NCBI RefSeq assembly: GCF_027579695.1
Contig: NC_083571.1
Coordinates: forward strand, 32,885,443-32,949,442
Direction of reading: 5' to 3'
DNA length: 64,000 nt
Origin: Neoarius graeffei
Taxonomy: Eukaryota; Chordata; Actinopteri; Siluriformes; Ariidae
Shown here one piece after another: positions 49,061 through 60,660 of the stretch. The notes beneath the pieces were generated by a model. It was not told the origin of the DNA. It did not search any database and saw only the letters and a list, made by a program, of their open reading frames with translations. Each line of letters starts with the position of its first letter. Positions within the stretch are counted from its first letter, which is position 1. Made by a program: the position numbers and the translations under genes.

Positions 49061-49399
49061 CCAAACACATGATGTCTATATGGAGCTCGCTTTGTGCAGG
49101 GGAGCATTGTCATGCTGGAAGAGGTTTGAACCGGTCACTGTAATGCTACAGTAAACAAAGTGTGCTTCAAGTTTTGTGTGACGCTGTTGTAATAGGTTTG
49201 TTCTTGAAATACTTGACACATAAATTAATTACAGATAAATCCTGTAATGTTGCACTTGTTTGTTTGTTTGTTTGTTTGTTTACATTCTCAAACGTTTGAT
49301 GACGTCAATATTAACGCTTCTTCGTGATGTCGATTATGTTTTTTTTTTTCCCTGAGAAATGAAGGGTGTTGCTGTTGTCCGCTTGTATGAGGTAAAGTT

Positions 49400-49511
49400 C
49401 TGAGAGTTCAAGTGACGTCACGGTCCACAGTGTGCGTGGTCCGGGCTGCCGACGTGGCGCGCGAGCTCCTGGCTGGGCGGAAACGGGCTGCGCGCGCTGT
49501 CCCAGACACCG
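49400..49511 (+). promoter_or_regulatory. fam114a1: probable fam114a1 promoter and 5' UTR exon 1
   Basis: A consensus CRE palindrome TGACGTCA at 49413-49420 precedes a short CpG-rich block (GACGTGGCGCGCGAGC) that ends at a strong donor, GACACCG|GTAAGC (49511/49512). Exon 2 has its acceptor six bases before the ATG, so an upstream untranslated exon is expected. ATF/CREB binding is inferred. The first intron (49512-53985) is filled by microsatellites and the GTCT array. Confidence 0.5.
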
Positions 49512-49583
49512 GTAAGCTCACACAGCGGTGTGTGTTTCAGTCTCTTTTACTTTATTGCGTTTATTTATGCGCGGATCTCAGTG

Positions 49584-49589
<6 letters not shown>

Positions 49590-49620
<31 letters not shown>

Positions 49621-50060
49621 CTCGTGTTGTTTTGTGTTTGTAATGAAGTTGTGTGTTTTACTGATTACTCGATAAACCGATCAACCGATAAACCGCATCG
49701 CTCGAGCAGAATGTTTAAAATGATACAAATGTTTCAGAATAATCATCATTTACAAGTGTCAGTTATGCGACCACACACACACACACACACAGAGTCTCTC
49801 ATTCATTCAGTCAGCATAAGGCTCTGCTTGTGTTCCTGCAGTCAGTCACATGCTGATCTCTGATCATTTACATCAAAGTAAAAACAGAGCAGAAGGACAG
49901 TGTGAGGAAACTCAGATGTTTTTGGGGAACAGCTGGTTTCTGACTGTTCACTCTGCAGCTGTGTGAAAATCGAGACTTCAGTCCTGATATCCTCTGGGCC
50001 ACAGAGCTGCGAGTGACGTGTACTGTAGTGCTGAGTTTAAAGAAGAGCCATCTTTCTTTC

Positions 50061-50104
<44 letters not shown>

Positions 50105-50215
50105 GTGGATATCCGTCTGTCTGTCTCTCTTTCTTTCTTTCTTTCTTTTTGAGAATGAACCAGGCTTTATTTGTCTGTCTGTCTGTCTGAAAACTGTATA
50201 GATAGATAAAGACTG
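49590..50215. repeat. microsatellites in fam114a1 intron 1
   Basis: (GA)n at 49588-49614, (AC)n at 49772-49791, (CTAT)n at about 50060-50105, (TTTC)n at 50128-50147. No gene between them. Confidence 0.9.
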
Positions 50216-50217
50216 AG

Positions 50218-50428
50218 GGGCGGCATGGTGGTGTAGTGGTTAGTGCTGTCGCCTCACAGCAAGAAAGTCCAGGTTCAAGCCCTGTGGCCGGCGAGGGTCT
50301 TTCTGTGCGGAGTTTGCATGTCCCCCCCATGGGTTTCCTCTGGGTGCTCTGGCCTTTCGCCTGTAGTCAGCTGGGATAGGCTCCTGCGACCCTGTAGAAC
50401 AGGATAAAGTGGCTAGAGATAATGAGAG
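50218..50428 (+). mobile_element. V-SINE type A, internally deleted
   Basis: Head and core join the tail after a deletion of about 170 bp (GGGTGCTCTGG|CCTTTCGCC). Confidence 0.87.
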
Positions 50429-50619
50429 AAAGAAAGAAAGCTGGCTCTTCTTTAAACTAGCAGCTCTGTGGCCCAGAGGATGTCACTGTGTGTGAGATAT
50501 CAGGACTGAAGTCTCGATTGATTTACATTATACATACAGATACATTTATGCATCTGTCTGATTTTTTTTTGTCTGTCTGCCTGAAAATGGTAATCCTTGT
50601 TTCTTTGGCTAATGGACTG

Positions 50620-53500
50620 GAATTTGCCTGTCTGTCTGTTGAGCTGTCTGTCTGTATGTCTGTCTTTGGTCTGTTTGTCTGTCTGCTGTATGGCTGTCTG
50701 TTGACTCTCTTTCATCTGTCTGTCGAGCTGTCTGTCTGCTGTATGTTTCTCTGTGGTGTGTCTCTCTTGTCTGTCTGTAGAGCTGTCTGTCTGGCCTTAT
50801 GTCTCTCTATCACTGGTGGATATCTGTCTGTCTGTCTCTCTATCACTGGTGGATATCCGTCTGTCTGACTCTCTGGTGGATAGCCATCTGTCTGTCTCTC
50901 TATCGCTGGTGGATATCCATCTGTCTGTCTCTCTATCACTGGTGGATATCCGTCTGTCTGTCTCTCTGCTGTATGTCTCTCTATCATTGGTGGATATCCA
51001 TATGTCTGTCTCTCTGCTGCATGTCTCTCTATCACTGGTGGATATCCGTCTGTCTGACTCTCTGCTGGATATCCATCTGTCTGTCTCTCTATCACTGGTG
51101 GATATCCGTCTGTCTGTCTCTCTGCTGTATGTCTCTCTATCACTGGTGGATATCCGTCTGTCTGTCTCTCTATCGCTGGTGGATATCCGTCTGTCTGTCT
51201 TGCTGCTGTATGTCTCTCTATCGCTGGTGGATATCCGTCTGTCTGTCTCTCTATCGCTGGTGGATATCCGTCTGTCTGTCTCTCTGCTATATGTCTGTCA
51301 GTTGCTGGTGGATATCCATCTGTCTGTCTCTCTGCTGTATGTCTCTCTATCACTGGTGGATATCCGTCTGTCTGTCTCTCTATCACTGGTGGATATCCGT
51401 CTGTCTGTTTTGCTGCTGTATGTCTCTCTATCGCTGGTGGATATCCGTCTGTCTGTCTCTCTATCGCTGGTGGATATCCGTCTGTCTGTCTCTCTGCTGT
51501 ATGTCTCTCTATCACTGGTAGATATCTGTCTGTCTGTCTCTCTGCTGTATGTCTCTCTATCACTGGTGGATATCCGTCTGTCTGTCTCTCTGCTGTATGT
51601 CTCTCTATCATTGGTGGATATCCATATGTCTGTCTCTCTGCTGCATGTCTCTCTATCACTGGTGGATATCCGTCTGTCTGACTCTCTGGTGGATATCCAT
51701 CTGTCTGTCTCTCTATCACTGGTGGATATCCGTCTGTCTGTCTCTCTGCTGTATGTCTCTCTATCACTGGTGGATATCCGTCTGTCTGTCTCTCTATCGC
51801 TGGTGGATATCCGTCTGTCTGTCTTGCTGCTGTATGTCTCTCTATCGCTGGTGGATATCCGTCTGTCTGTCTCTCTATCGCTGGTGGATATCCGTCTGTT
51901 TGTCTCTCTGCTGTATGTCTGTCAGTTGCTGGTGGATATCCATTTGTCTGTCTCTCTGCTGTATGTCTCTCTATCACTGGTGGATATCCGTCTGTCTGTC
52001 TCTCTATCACTGGTGGATATCCATCTGTCTGTCTCTCTATCACTGGTGGATATCCGTCTGTCTGTTTTGCTGCTGTATGTCTCTCTATCGCTGGTGGATA
52101 TCCGTCTGTCTGTCTCTCTATCGCTGGTGGATATCCGTCTGTCTGTCTCTCTGCTGTATGTCTCTCTATCACTGGTAGATATCTGTCTGTCTGTCTCTCT
52201 GCTGTATGTCTCTCTATCACTGGTGGATATCCATCTGTCTGACTCTCTGCTGCATGTCTCTCTATCACTGGTGGATATCCATCTGTCTGACTCTCTGGTG
52301 GATATCCATCTGTCTGTCTCTCTATCACTGGTGGATATCCGTCTGTCTGTCTCTCTGCTGTATGTCTGTCAGTTGCTGGTGGATATCCATTTGTCTGTCT
52401 CTCTGCTGTATGTCTCTCTATCACTGGTAGATATCTGTCTGTCTGTCTCTCTGCTGTATGTCTCTCTATCACTGGTGGATATCCATCTGTCTGTCTCTCT
52501 GCTGCATGTCTCTCTATCACTGGTGGATATCCATCTGTCTGACTCTCTGGTGGATATCCATCTGTCTGTCTCTCTATCACTGGTGGATATCCGTCTGTCT
52601 GTCTCTCTGCTGTATGTCTCTCTATCACTGGTGGATATCCATCTGTCTGTCTCTCTATCGCTGGTGGATATCCGTCTGTCTGTCTTGCTGCTGTATGTCT
52701 CTCTATCGCTGGTGGATCTCCGTCTGTCTGTCTCTCTATCGCTGGTGGATATCCGTCTGTCTGTCTCTCTGCTGTATGTCTGTCAGTTGCTGGTGGATAT
52801 CCATCTGTCTGTCTCTCTGCTGTATGTCTCTCTATCACTGGTGGATATCCGTCTGTCTGTCTCTCTATCACTGGTGGATATCCGTCTGTCTGTCTCTCTA
52901 TCACTGGTGGATATCCGTCTGTCTGTTTTGCTGCTGTATGTCTCTCTATCGCTGGTGGATATCCGTCTGTCTGTCTCTCTATCGCTGGTGGATATCCGTC
53001 TGTCTGTCTCTCTGCTGTATGTCTCTCTATCACTGGTAGATATCTGTCTGTCTGTCTCTCTGGTGTATGTCTCTCTATCACTGGTGGATATCCATCTGTC
53101 TGTCTCTCTGCTGTATGTCTCTCTATCACTGGTGGATATCCATCTGTCTGTCTCTCTGCTGTATGTCTGTCTGTTGTGTCTCTCTGTCTGTCTGCTGTAT
53201 GGTTGTCTGCTGTCTCTCTCTCTCTCTCTCTCTCATCTGCCTGTCGAGCTGTATGTTTGTCTGTTGTGTGTCTCTCTCGTCTGTCTGTAGAGCTGTCTGG
53301 CCTTGTGTCTCTCTATCACTGCTGGATCTGTGTCTGTCTGTCTCTCTGCTGTATATCTGTCTATCACTGGTGGATGTCTGTCTATCTGTATGTCTGTCTG
53401 TTGTCTCTGTCTGTCAAGCTATCTGTCTGTTGAGCTATCTGTCTTTCTGCCTGTCTGTCTGTCGAGCTGTCACTTGTATGTCTATCAATCTGTCAAATAT
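50620..53500. repeat. 2.9-kb GTCT-rich minisatellite with higher-order units
   Basis: Built from a 33-bp unit (CTATCACTGGTGGATATCCG plus TCTGTCTGTCTCT) and a 48-bp unit with an added CTGCTGTATGTCTCT. Marker variants recur at fixed offsets (CTATCATTGG at 50981 and 51604; GTTGCTGG at 51301 and 51924; both 623 bp), so there is a higher-order repeat. Both strands are open for about 800 codons because units are multiples of three without stops. Not a protein. Confidence 0.95.
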
Positions 53501-53529
53501 ATTTTTTCTTTCTTTCTTTTCTAACTATC

Positions 53530-53980
53530 TCATTCTAGTAGAACTAGATAAATAAATGAAATGATGTTTGGTTTGGTTTGTTTCTGCCATGCAGCTCCTT
53601 GCTGTAATGATTTATAAACATGTTTACATTAAAATATATGGCCAGAGAGAAGAACTGATCGGACTGATGGATATTTCCACATCTTACACACCCAATGGTG
53701 ATGGAGCATCGGGAATTTTATAAATATCAAGAATCTATTCACTAATAAAGTCAGATATAACCGTTTATTGAAAAGCTCATTTGCATATAAATGAGTTTAA
53801 TGATATTGCTATTGCAGTGAACTTTCAGAAAACAACATATTTTGGCAAGAACTTTTCATCAGTGACTTGTCCTTCGCATCTTTGTCATTGGAATGTACTC
53901 AGAGTTGTTAGTATGCTAGTTATTAACTGTTATGACTGTGCTGTTTGAAAGTTGGACACATTTTCATGTGTTTGCATCTT
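53530..53980. other. end of fam114a1 intron 1
   Basis: No element recognised; leads to the exon 2 acceptor. Confidence 0.5.
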
Positions 53981-53985
53981 CACAG

Positions 53986-54294
53986 GGCACCATGTCAGAA
54001 GAAGAAGTATTGGGTGACACCACTGTACCCCCTGACCCTCCTGCTTTTAAAACGCCTTCAGATGAACACGCTCCTGTAGTTGCAGACAAAACAGACGAAC
54101 CTTCTTCCAGTCCTTCTCTCCCAGTGGGCGCACCAGAGCATAAGCTGACCAGCGAGGGTGCAGAAGAATGTGCTTCAGTCAGCCAGGTCACAGAGCCACC
54201 AAAGCACCAATCAGAGGAACACTGCTGTGATCAGGTGACCGAATGCAGCGAAACCGTGAGCTTGGAACCAGAGGTTGTGGAAGGGGACGCAGAG
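53986..54294 (+). CDS. fam114a1: fam114a1 exon 2 (start codon exon)
   Basis: Acceptor CATCTTCACAG, then GGCACC and ATG at 53992 in a good Kozak context (CACCATGT). The exon gives 101 codons ending at GACGCAGAG|GTAGGA, phase 0. The sequence is low-complexity and acidic with no recognisable fold, as in the family. Confidence 0.85.
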
Positions 54295-55003
54295 GTAGGA
54301 GTGTGTAAGCCATAATGTGTGATCATGGCAGTGTTTTTAATGGGATGTAATTTCTGAGTTTGTGTGTGTGTGTGGTGTTTCCCAGCCCTCAGAGCAGCCC
54401 ACATCGAAAGTTTGGGGTGGTTGGGGATCCTGGGGGAAGTCCTTGTTGACGACCGCCACCTCCACAGTAGGTGTGTGTCACCATGGCAGCCACTTTGCCA
54501 TATATCTGTTACTATAATAACCCAAACAATGGATCTATACAGTCTATCCCTTCCACGGTGGGTCAGGACCCTCTTGTCCCTCACCATCTAATTCCACACA
54601 GCGTGTTGGTACCATATAAAATTCACCACTCTGGGTCAGTAACTTCTTACTGACTCACAGGAAGTCAGTACCATCTCAATCTTCAGTGTTGGTCAGTTGG
54701 TACCATCTAACTTGCCTTCACTGGCCAATTACTAACTTCTTCATCTTGATCCCTCAATGTTTATATTCTATGAACTTTGTTGTTTCTGTTACCTGATATC
54801 TAGGTCAGGGATTAAGCTCCGTTCGAGAGAAAGCGGGCGTGGCCTTGCGGATGCGCAGCACATCATCGTGCGAGGAAGCCCTGGAGGCTGAAGAACCTCA
54901 TGAACATCATGAGGAGGAGGACGACGACGACTCCGTGGCTCAGCCCATCAGCCCAACCAACAGAGGAGTGTTTTCCTCCATCACCAGCGCTATGCAAAAC
55001 ACA
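53992..55003 (+). CDS. fam114a1: FAM114A1 (NOXP20) N-terminal part, coding exons 2-4; gene continues past window
   Basis: Coding exons 53992-54294, 54386-54470 and 54804-55003 join in phases 0, 1 and 0 to give 196 residues. The N-terminus is acidic and Ser/Pro-rich (MSEEEVLGD...). Exon 3 encodes the family signature [21 protein letters not shown], close to [21 protein letters not shown] of human FAM114A1. Exon 4 continues with QGLSSVREKAGVALRM, an acidic His/Glu/Asp stretch and SPTNRGVFSSITSAMQNT, matching SRGMLSAITNVVQNT. The remaining exons (GGLDALEFIGKK and on) are not in the window; the last 9 kb is intron. The protein is poorly characterised, expressed in neural tissue and probably cytoplasmic. 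FAM114A2 is the alternative, but klf3 linkage favours A1. Confidence 0.88.
54386..54470 (+). CDS. fam114a1: fam114a1 exon 3 ([10 protein letters not shown] signature)
   Basis: Acceptor GTTTCCCAG, donor ACAGTAG|GTGTGT, 85 bases, ending in phase 1. It encodes [20 protein letters not shown] and then LTTATSTV, the conserved Trp/Gly motif that names the family. Confidence 0.9.
54804..55003 (+). CDS. fam114a1: fam114a1 exon 4
   Basis: Acceptor TGATATCTAG, donor AACACA|GTTAGT, 200 bases, phase 0 at the end. It encodes GQGLSSVREKAGVALRMRST, the EEPHEHHEEEDDDD acidic run and RGVFSSITSAMQNT. The next expected exon (GKSVLTGGLDALEFIG-like) is absent up to 64,000. Confidence 0.88.
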
Positions 55004-55602
55004 GTTAGTGCTGACCTCCATCTCTCTATCAGCCTGTCGTTATCATTCTGTACAGCTGTTATTCCGTCAGTATCTTTTACTCTGTTAGTCGTTCTTGTCT
55101 CTCTGTTATCTCTCGGGTTATACAAATGTCACTTTTTGTCCTTTTCCTGTCAGCACATTTGCCTGCAATTCATTCTATAAAAGAAAACATTTATACCAAC
55201 AAAGGTGAAATAATGAGCAAAAATATTAGGTTTTGCTTCGCTGCTGAGTGTGTGCTCTAAGAAAACATCATTCTGATGAATCAGTTCTGGCCTCTGAGTA
55301 GTTGCTGAGAAACAAAACGGTGAAGCTGCCCCTGTGCAGAAATTGTTTCACTTGTGGTCAGTGTCAAACTGAACCTGATGACTCCGCACTCACTGGTACC
55401 AGAGGTGGACAGTAATGAGTACTGCACTTAAGTACACTGTTTGAGTATCTGTACTTAACTTGAGTATTATTTTTGGAAACTTATGACTTTAACTTCACTA
55501 CATTTGAAAGGCAAATATCGTACTTTTCACTCCACTACATTTCTATCAAGGTCCTCGTTACTTGTTACTGTGAAGCAGCTTTGTATGTTTTCTTCTTTTC
55601 TA

Positions 55603-57207
55603 CAACCCCGATTCCAAAAAAGTTGGGACAAAGTACAAATTGTAAATAAAAACGGAATGCAATGATGTGGAAGTTTCAAAATTCCATATTTTATTCAGAA
55701 TAGAACATAGATGACATATCAAATGTTTAAACTGAGAAAATGTATCATTTAAAGAGAAAAAATAGGTGATTTTAAATTTCATGACAACAACACATCTCAA
55801 AAAAGTTGGGACAAGGCCATGTTTACCACTGTGAGACATCCCCTTTTCTCTTTACAACAGTCTGTAAACGTCTGGGGACTGAGGAGACAAGTTGCTCAAG
55901 TTTAGGGATAGGAATGTTAACCCATTCTTGTCTAATGTAGGATTCTAGTTGCTCAACTGTCTTAGGTCTTTTTTGTTGTATCTTCCGTTTTATGATGCGC
56001 CAAATGTTTTCTATGGGTGAAAGATCTGGACTGCAGGCTGGCCAGTTCAGTACCCGGACCCTTCTTCTACGCAGCCATGATGCTGTAATTGATGCAGTAT
56101 GTGGTTTGGCATTGTCATGTTGGAAAATGCAAGGTCTTTCCTGAAAGAGATGTCGTCTGGATGGGAGCATATGTTGCTCTAGAACCTGGATATACCTTTC
56201 AGCATTGATGGTGTCTTTCCAGATGTGTAAGCTGCCCATGCCACACGCACTAATGCAACCCCATACCATCAGAGATGCAGGCTTCTGAACTGAGCGCTGA
56301 TAACAACTTGGGTCGTCCTTCTCCTCTTTAGTCCAAATGACACGGCGTCCCTGATTTCCATAAAGAACTTCAAATTTTGATTCATCTGACCACAGAACAG
56401 TTTTCCACTTTGCCACAGTCCATTTTAAATGAGCCTTGGCCCAGAGAAGACGTCTGCGCTTCTGGATCATGTTTAGATACGGCTTCTTCTTTGAACTATA
56501 GAGTTTTAGCTGGCAACGGCGGATGGCACGGTGAATTGTGTTCACAGATAATGTTCTCTGGAAATATTCCTGAGCCCATTTTGTGATTTCCAATACAGAA
56601 GCATGCCTGTATGTGATGCAGTGCCGTCTAAGGGCCCGAAGATCACGGGCACCCAGTATGGTTTTCTGGCCTTGACCCTTACGCACAGAGATTCTTCCAG
56701 ATTCTCTGAATCTTTTAATGATATTATGCACTGTAGATGATGATATGTTCAAACTCTTTGCAATTTTACACTGTCGAACTCCTTTCTGATATTGCTCCAC
56801 TATTTGTCGGCGCAGAATTAGGGGGATTGGTGATCCTCTTCCCATCTTTACTTCTGAGAGCCGCTGCCACTCCAAGATGCTCTTTTTATACCCAGTCATG
56901 TTAATGACCTATTGCCAATTGACCTACTGAGTTGCAATTTGGTCCTCCAGCTGTTCCTTTTTTGTACCTTTAACTTTTCCAGCCTCTTATTGCCCCTGTC
57001 CCAACTTTTTTGAGATGTGTTGCTGTCATGAAATTTCAAATGAGCCAATATTTGGCATGAAATTTCAAAATGTCTAACTTTCGACATTTGATATGTTGTC
57101 TATGTTCTATTGTGAATACAATATCAGTTTTTGAGATTTGTAAATTATTGCATTCCATTTTTATTTACAATTTGTACTTTGTCTCAACTTTTTTGGAATC
57201 GGGGTTG
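55603..57207 (-). mobile_element. Tc1-like transposon (CAACCCCGATTCC ends), apparently whole
   Basis: Inverted ends CAACCCCGATTCCAAAAAAG and its complement, flanked by TA (55601-55602, 57208-57209). Sub-terminal inverted repeats extend to about 200 bp. 1605 bp, the normal size. It carries one open transposase gene. Confidence 0.95.
55823..56899 (-). CDS. Tc1 transposase, open (up to 358 aa)
   Basis: DDE cut-and-paste transposase. The likely start is the [20 protein letters not shown] methionine (341 aa); the upstream methionine adds 17 residues. Helix-turn-helix with [17 protein letters not shown], a GQGQKT linker (in place of GRPR), a second helix-turn-helix, then [19 protein letters not shown] and [11 protein letters not shown] for the three acidic residues, with the last two 34 apart. 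No break or catalytic loss is seen, so this is the best candidate for an active or recently active element. Antisense in the fam114a1 intron. Confidence 0.92.
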   Translation of the reverse strand: MTGYKKSILEWQRLSEVKMGRGSPIPLILRRQIVEQYQKGVRQCKIAKSLNISSSTVHNIIKRFRESGRISVRKGQGQKTILGARDLRALRRHCITYRHASVLEITKWAQEYFQRTLSVNTIHRAIRRCQLKLYSSKKKPYLNMIQKRRRLLWAKAHLKWTVAKWKTVLWSDESKFEVLYGNQGRRVIWTKEEKDDPSCYQRSVQKPASLMVWGCISACGMGSLHIWKDTINAERYIQVLEQHMLPSRRHLFQERPCIFQHDNAKPHTASITASWLRRRRVRVLNWPACSPDLSPIENIWRIIKRKIQQKRPKTVEQLESYIRQEWVNIPIPKLEQLVSSVPRRLQTVVKRKGDVSQW

Positions 57208-59235
57208 TAAAACGTGATGTTTTTTTTGCAGGTGACACTGAGACAGTCTATCAGTAATCACTAGGGTCACGTCACATCTATAGACTGTATAAAACCAAGA
57301 TCACTGACTTCTCAGCAGCATTATTTGAACATGATCAGTTGATGGCAGAATGGAAGGAGGCGGTTCTTCTGGCGAACGCACGCACCCACCCATGGCTTTA
57401 CCTAGAACCCATGTTTCAGTTTTCAGAAAGGATTAAAGATTCGTTTTGTTTTAAATGTTTGCTTTTTTGCCGAAAACAAACCACATCACAGCCTACAAAA
57501 ACTCGCCGTCTGACCTGCGGATGCATCTTGAGGTATATAGATGTTTTATTCCAAGAGAAAGCTTGCAGTGAAGTTGTCTGTGCTTTTAGAACTAGCGATA
57601 ACATTGCAATAGCTATGCAGTCTGGTTAGTTAAATGACTTTCTATGGATTTTCCTGCCAAGTTGCCATAGCCTTGTCCACTGTTAACGTTAACATATAGC
57701 TAGTTAACTTGGACACTCTTAGTTAGCATGTAAAAACAGAGTTACGCTAACATGACTAACGTTAACTTATCTGAAGTCCTTTCAGAAATATGTTTTAGCA
57801 TAATCTTGCCAATAAACACAATGTAGAAATCTTTCTTTTCTAGTAGCGTTAGCTACCCAGTATGCTTTCGAATTTGAAAAGAGTTTGCTAGCATGTCAGG
57901 TGGAGCGTCACTGACTAGCTAGCTTAACGTTAAACCACCATGATGGCACAGCATGCGTTCACTTTGTGAATTCACATTTCTGTCTTTGGTAACGGTATCA
58001 GGTTTTGTAAGCGTTGTGGCAATAATACAACAATGCGTTGACAGAAAATGTACTTTTAATACTTAAGTATTTTTAAAAGCAAGTACTTCAGGACTTTAAC
58101 TTAAGTAAAAATTTGACTGGACAACTTTCACTTGTATCGAAGTAACATTTGACCGGCGGTATCTGTACTTTGACTTAAGTAATGAAGTCGGGTACTTTGT
58201 CCACCTCTGACTGGTACAATATGAGCTTGATAGAAAATTTGCATGTGTCAACCTACCCTATTAAAGAGTAGTAGGCTTCATTCCCTAGGAGAGCTTCTGC
58301 AGAACCAAAAGTCCAGGGGGTGGAGCTGGATCTGATTCAAGTCCTCCTTTAAATCTAACCCAAACCCTAAACCTCCACAATGCATACCTGCCAACTATTA
58401 CGGTTTGCTGGTAATCATTACGGTTTTCACAGTCTTGCTATGGGCTACGGATTTTCATGAATTTGTTACGGTTTTACGTAATTTTGCCATTTTTTTGTTT
58501 TGTGTAGAAATAAAAGAAAAACAAACCTTTGTTGATGATATTTTCATTAACACTGAAAATAAAAATGTGAAAACTTAGCTGTTAAACTCGGCCATTGTTT
58601 TGCACTCAGCACTGCTGCCATTTTACTTCCTTGTACAGTGCATACTGGGTTGCGGAAATGACCAAGGAATCGTAATTGGCTCTGGCTATTTTTAGCACAA
58701 CAGTATTCAGCGCCAGCACCATTGGTCAGTTGCTCAGTACAAGCACGTAATCGTGTCATGCATGGTAATGACCTAATTTCTAAACAAAAGGTCAAACAAA
58801 AACGCAAGTTGCAGACATTTCGAGAGGAATACACAAAGTTATCCAGGTGTTATACATCCTTCACGAAAAGGGGAAAATCACGCACATTGCACTGTGTGCC
58901 GCCAGAACTTTTCAATCAGACATGGAGGAATCAGTGACAAAAACCGCATGGGTACGAAAAAGCACAAATCTTTCGCCTATACTTCTGATTCCAGTAGCAA
59001 ACTAAGTACTTTTTTTGTTGCTCCTTCTGACACATTGGAAATTATCAATGCAGAAGTGTTATTTACAGAAGCGATTATTGAATACGGGCTTCCAATTGCC
59101 TTGTGTTGTTGACATGTTTATTGATCTGGACCTGTTCTTTAATTTTATGACAGTAATGTCACTGTAATTCCAGAAAAAAAAATGATCAGAAGGAATTGAT
59201 GTTTTGAAAAATGACTTTTTTTTTAAATAAATAGT

Positions 59236-60660
59236 ACATTGGTGCTTGAAAGTTTGTGAAGCCTTTAGAATTTTCTATATTTCCGCATAAATATGACCTA
59301 AAACATCATCAGATTTTCACACAAGTCCTAAAAGTAGATAAAGAGAACCCAGTTAAACAAATGAGACAAAAATATTATACTTGGTCATTTATTTATTGAA
59401 GAAAACGATCCAATATTACATATCTGTGAATGGCAAAAGTATGTGAACCTTTGCTTTCAGTATCTGGTGTGACCCCCTTGTGCAGCAATAACTGCAACTA
59501 AATGTTTCCGGTAACTGTTGATCAGTCCTGCACACCGGCTTGGAGGAATTTTAGCTCGTTCCTCCGTACAGAACAGCTTCAACTCTGGGATGTTGGTGGG
59601 TTTCCTCACATGAACTGCTCGCTTCAGGTCCTTCCACAACATTTCCATTGGATTAAGGTCAGGACTTTGACTTGGCCATTCCAAAACATTCACTTTATTC
59701 TTCTTTAACCATTCTTTGGTAGAACGACTTGTGTGCTTAGGGTCGTTGTCTTGCTGCCTGACCCACCTTCTCTTGAGATTCAGTTCATGGACAGATGTCC
59801 TGACATTTTCCTTTAGAATTCGCTGGTATAATTCAGAATTCATTGTTCCATCAATGACGGCAAGCCGTCCTGGCGCAGATGCAGCAAAACAGGCCCAAAC
59901 CATGATACTACCACCACCATGTTTCACAGATGGAATAAGGTTCTTATGCTGGAATGCAGTGTTTTCCTTTCTCCAAACATAACGCTTCTCATTGAAACCA
60001 AAATGTTCTATTTTGGTGTCATCCGTCGACAAAACATTTTTCCAATAGCCTTCTGGCTTGTCCACATGATCTTTAGCAAACTGCAGATGAGCAGCAATGT
60101 TCATTTTGGAGAGCAGTGACTTTCTCCTTGTGACCCTGCCATGCACACCATTGTTGTTCAGTGTTCTCCTGACGGTGGACTTATGAATATTAACATTAGC
60201 CAATGTGAGAGAGGCCTTCAGTTGCTTAGAAGTTCCCCTGGGGTCCTTTGTGACCTCGCCGACTATTACACGTCTTGCTCTTGGAGTGATTTTTGTTGGT
60301 CGACCACTCCTGGGGAGGGTAACAATGGTCTTGAATTTCCTCCATTTGTACACAATCTGTCTGACTGTGGATTGGTGGAGTCCAAACTCTTTAGAGATGG
60401 TTTTGTAACCTTTTCCAGCCTGATGAGCATCAACAATGCTTTTTCTGAGGTCCTCAGAAATCTCCTTTGTTCGTGCCATGATATACTTCCACAAACATGT
60501 GTTGTGAAGCTCAGACTTTGATAGATCCCCTGTTCTTTAAATAAAACAGGGTGCCCACTCACACCTGATTGTCATCCCATTGATTGAAAACACCTGACTC
60601 TAATTTCACCTTCAAATTAACTGCTAATTCTAGAGGTTCACATACTTTTGCCACTCACAG
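59236..60660 (-). mobile_element. Tc1-like transposon, copy 3, one end missing
   Basis: Left end CATTGGTGCTTGAAAGTTTG (family CAGTGGTGC) after TA; the right side stops at CCACTCACAGAT where a LINE begins, and the outer right TIR is not found beyond the LINE. Same family as copies 1 and 2. Confidence 0.92.
59457..60479 (-). CDS. Tc1 transposase, uninterrupted (340 aa)
   Basis: From MARTKEISEDLRKSIVDAHQ to GGHTRY; five more residues (MWKYI) precede in frame. Paired helix-turn-helix region with GRPTK, then [22 protein letters not shown] and SPDLNPMEMLW. The full RKPTNIPELK segment is kept. The frame is whole, but the element lacks one TIR and so could act only in trans. Confidence 0.9.
   Translation of the reverse strand: MARTKEISEDLRKSIVDAHQAGKGYKTISKEFGLHQSTVRQIVYKWRKFKTIVTLPRSGRPTKITPRARRVIVGEVTKDPRGTSKQLKASLTLANVNIHKSTVRRTLNNNGVHGRVTRRKSLLSKMNIAAHLQFAKDHVDKPEGYWKNVLSTDDTKIEHFGFNEKRYVWRKENTAFQHKNLIPSVKHGGGSIMVWACFAASAPGRLAVIDGTMNSELYQRILKENVRTSVHELNLKRRWVRQQDNDPKHTSRSTKEWLKKNKVNVLEWPSQSPDLNPMEMLWKDLKRAVHVRKPTNIPELKLFCTEERAKIPPSRCAGLINSYRKHLVAVIAAQGGHTRY

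Larger units (their letters stand above)
55400..58209 (+). mobile_element. hAT element with perfect 8-bp TSD, host of a Tc1
   Basis: ACTGGTAC at 55392-55399 and 58210-58217 flanks CAGAGGTGGACA and TGTCCACCTCTG. After the Tc1, a frame at 57339 gives HPWLYLEPMFQFSERIKDSF and CFKCLLF, the BED/zinc-finger start of a hAT transposase. The catalytic domain is missing. Tc1 at 55603-57207 lies inside. Confidence 0.9.

Noticed and set aside
29566-49399. A TLR1-family gene expected between klf3 and fam114a1
   Set aside because: No leucine-rich repeat, transmembrane or TIR-domain frame was found on either strand.
50712-53290. 805- and 845-residue frames ([15 protein letters not shown] / [16 protein letters not shown] repeats)
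   Set aside because: Both strands of a stop-free minisatellite inside an intron; no start context, splice or homology support.
50620-53500. Regular 33/48-bp repeats as a CRISPR-like array
   Set aside because: Units are contiguous without unique spacers, in a vertebrate genome.
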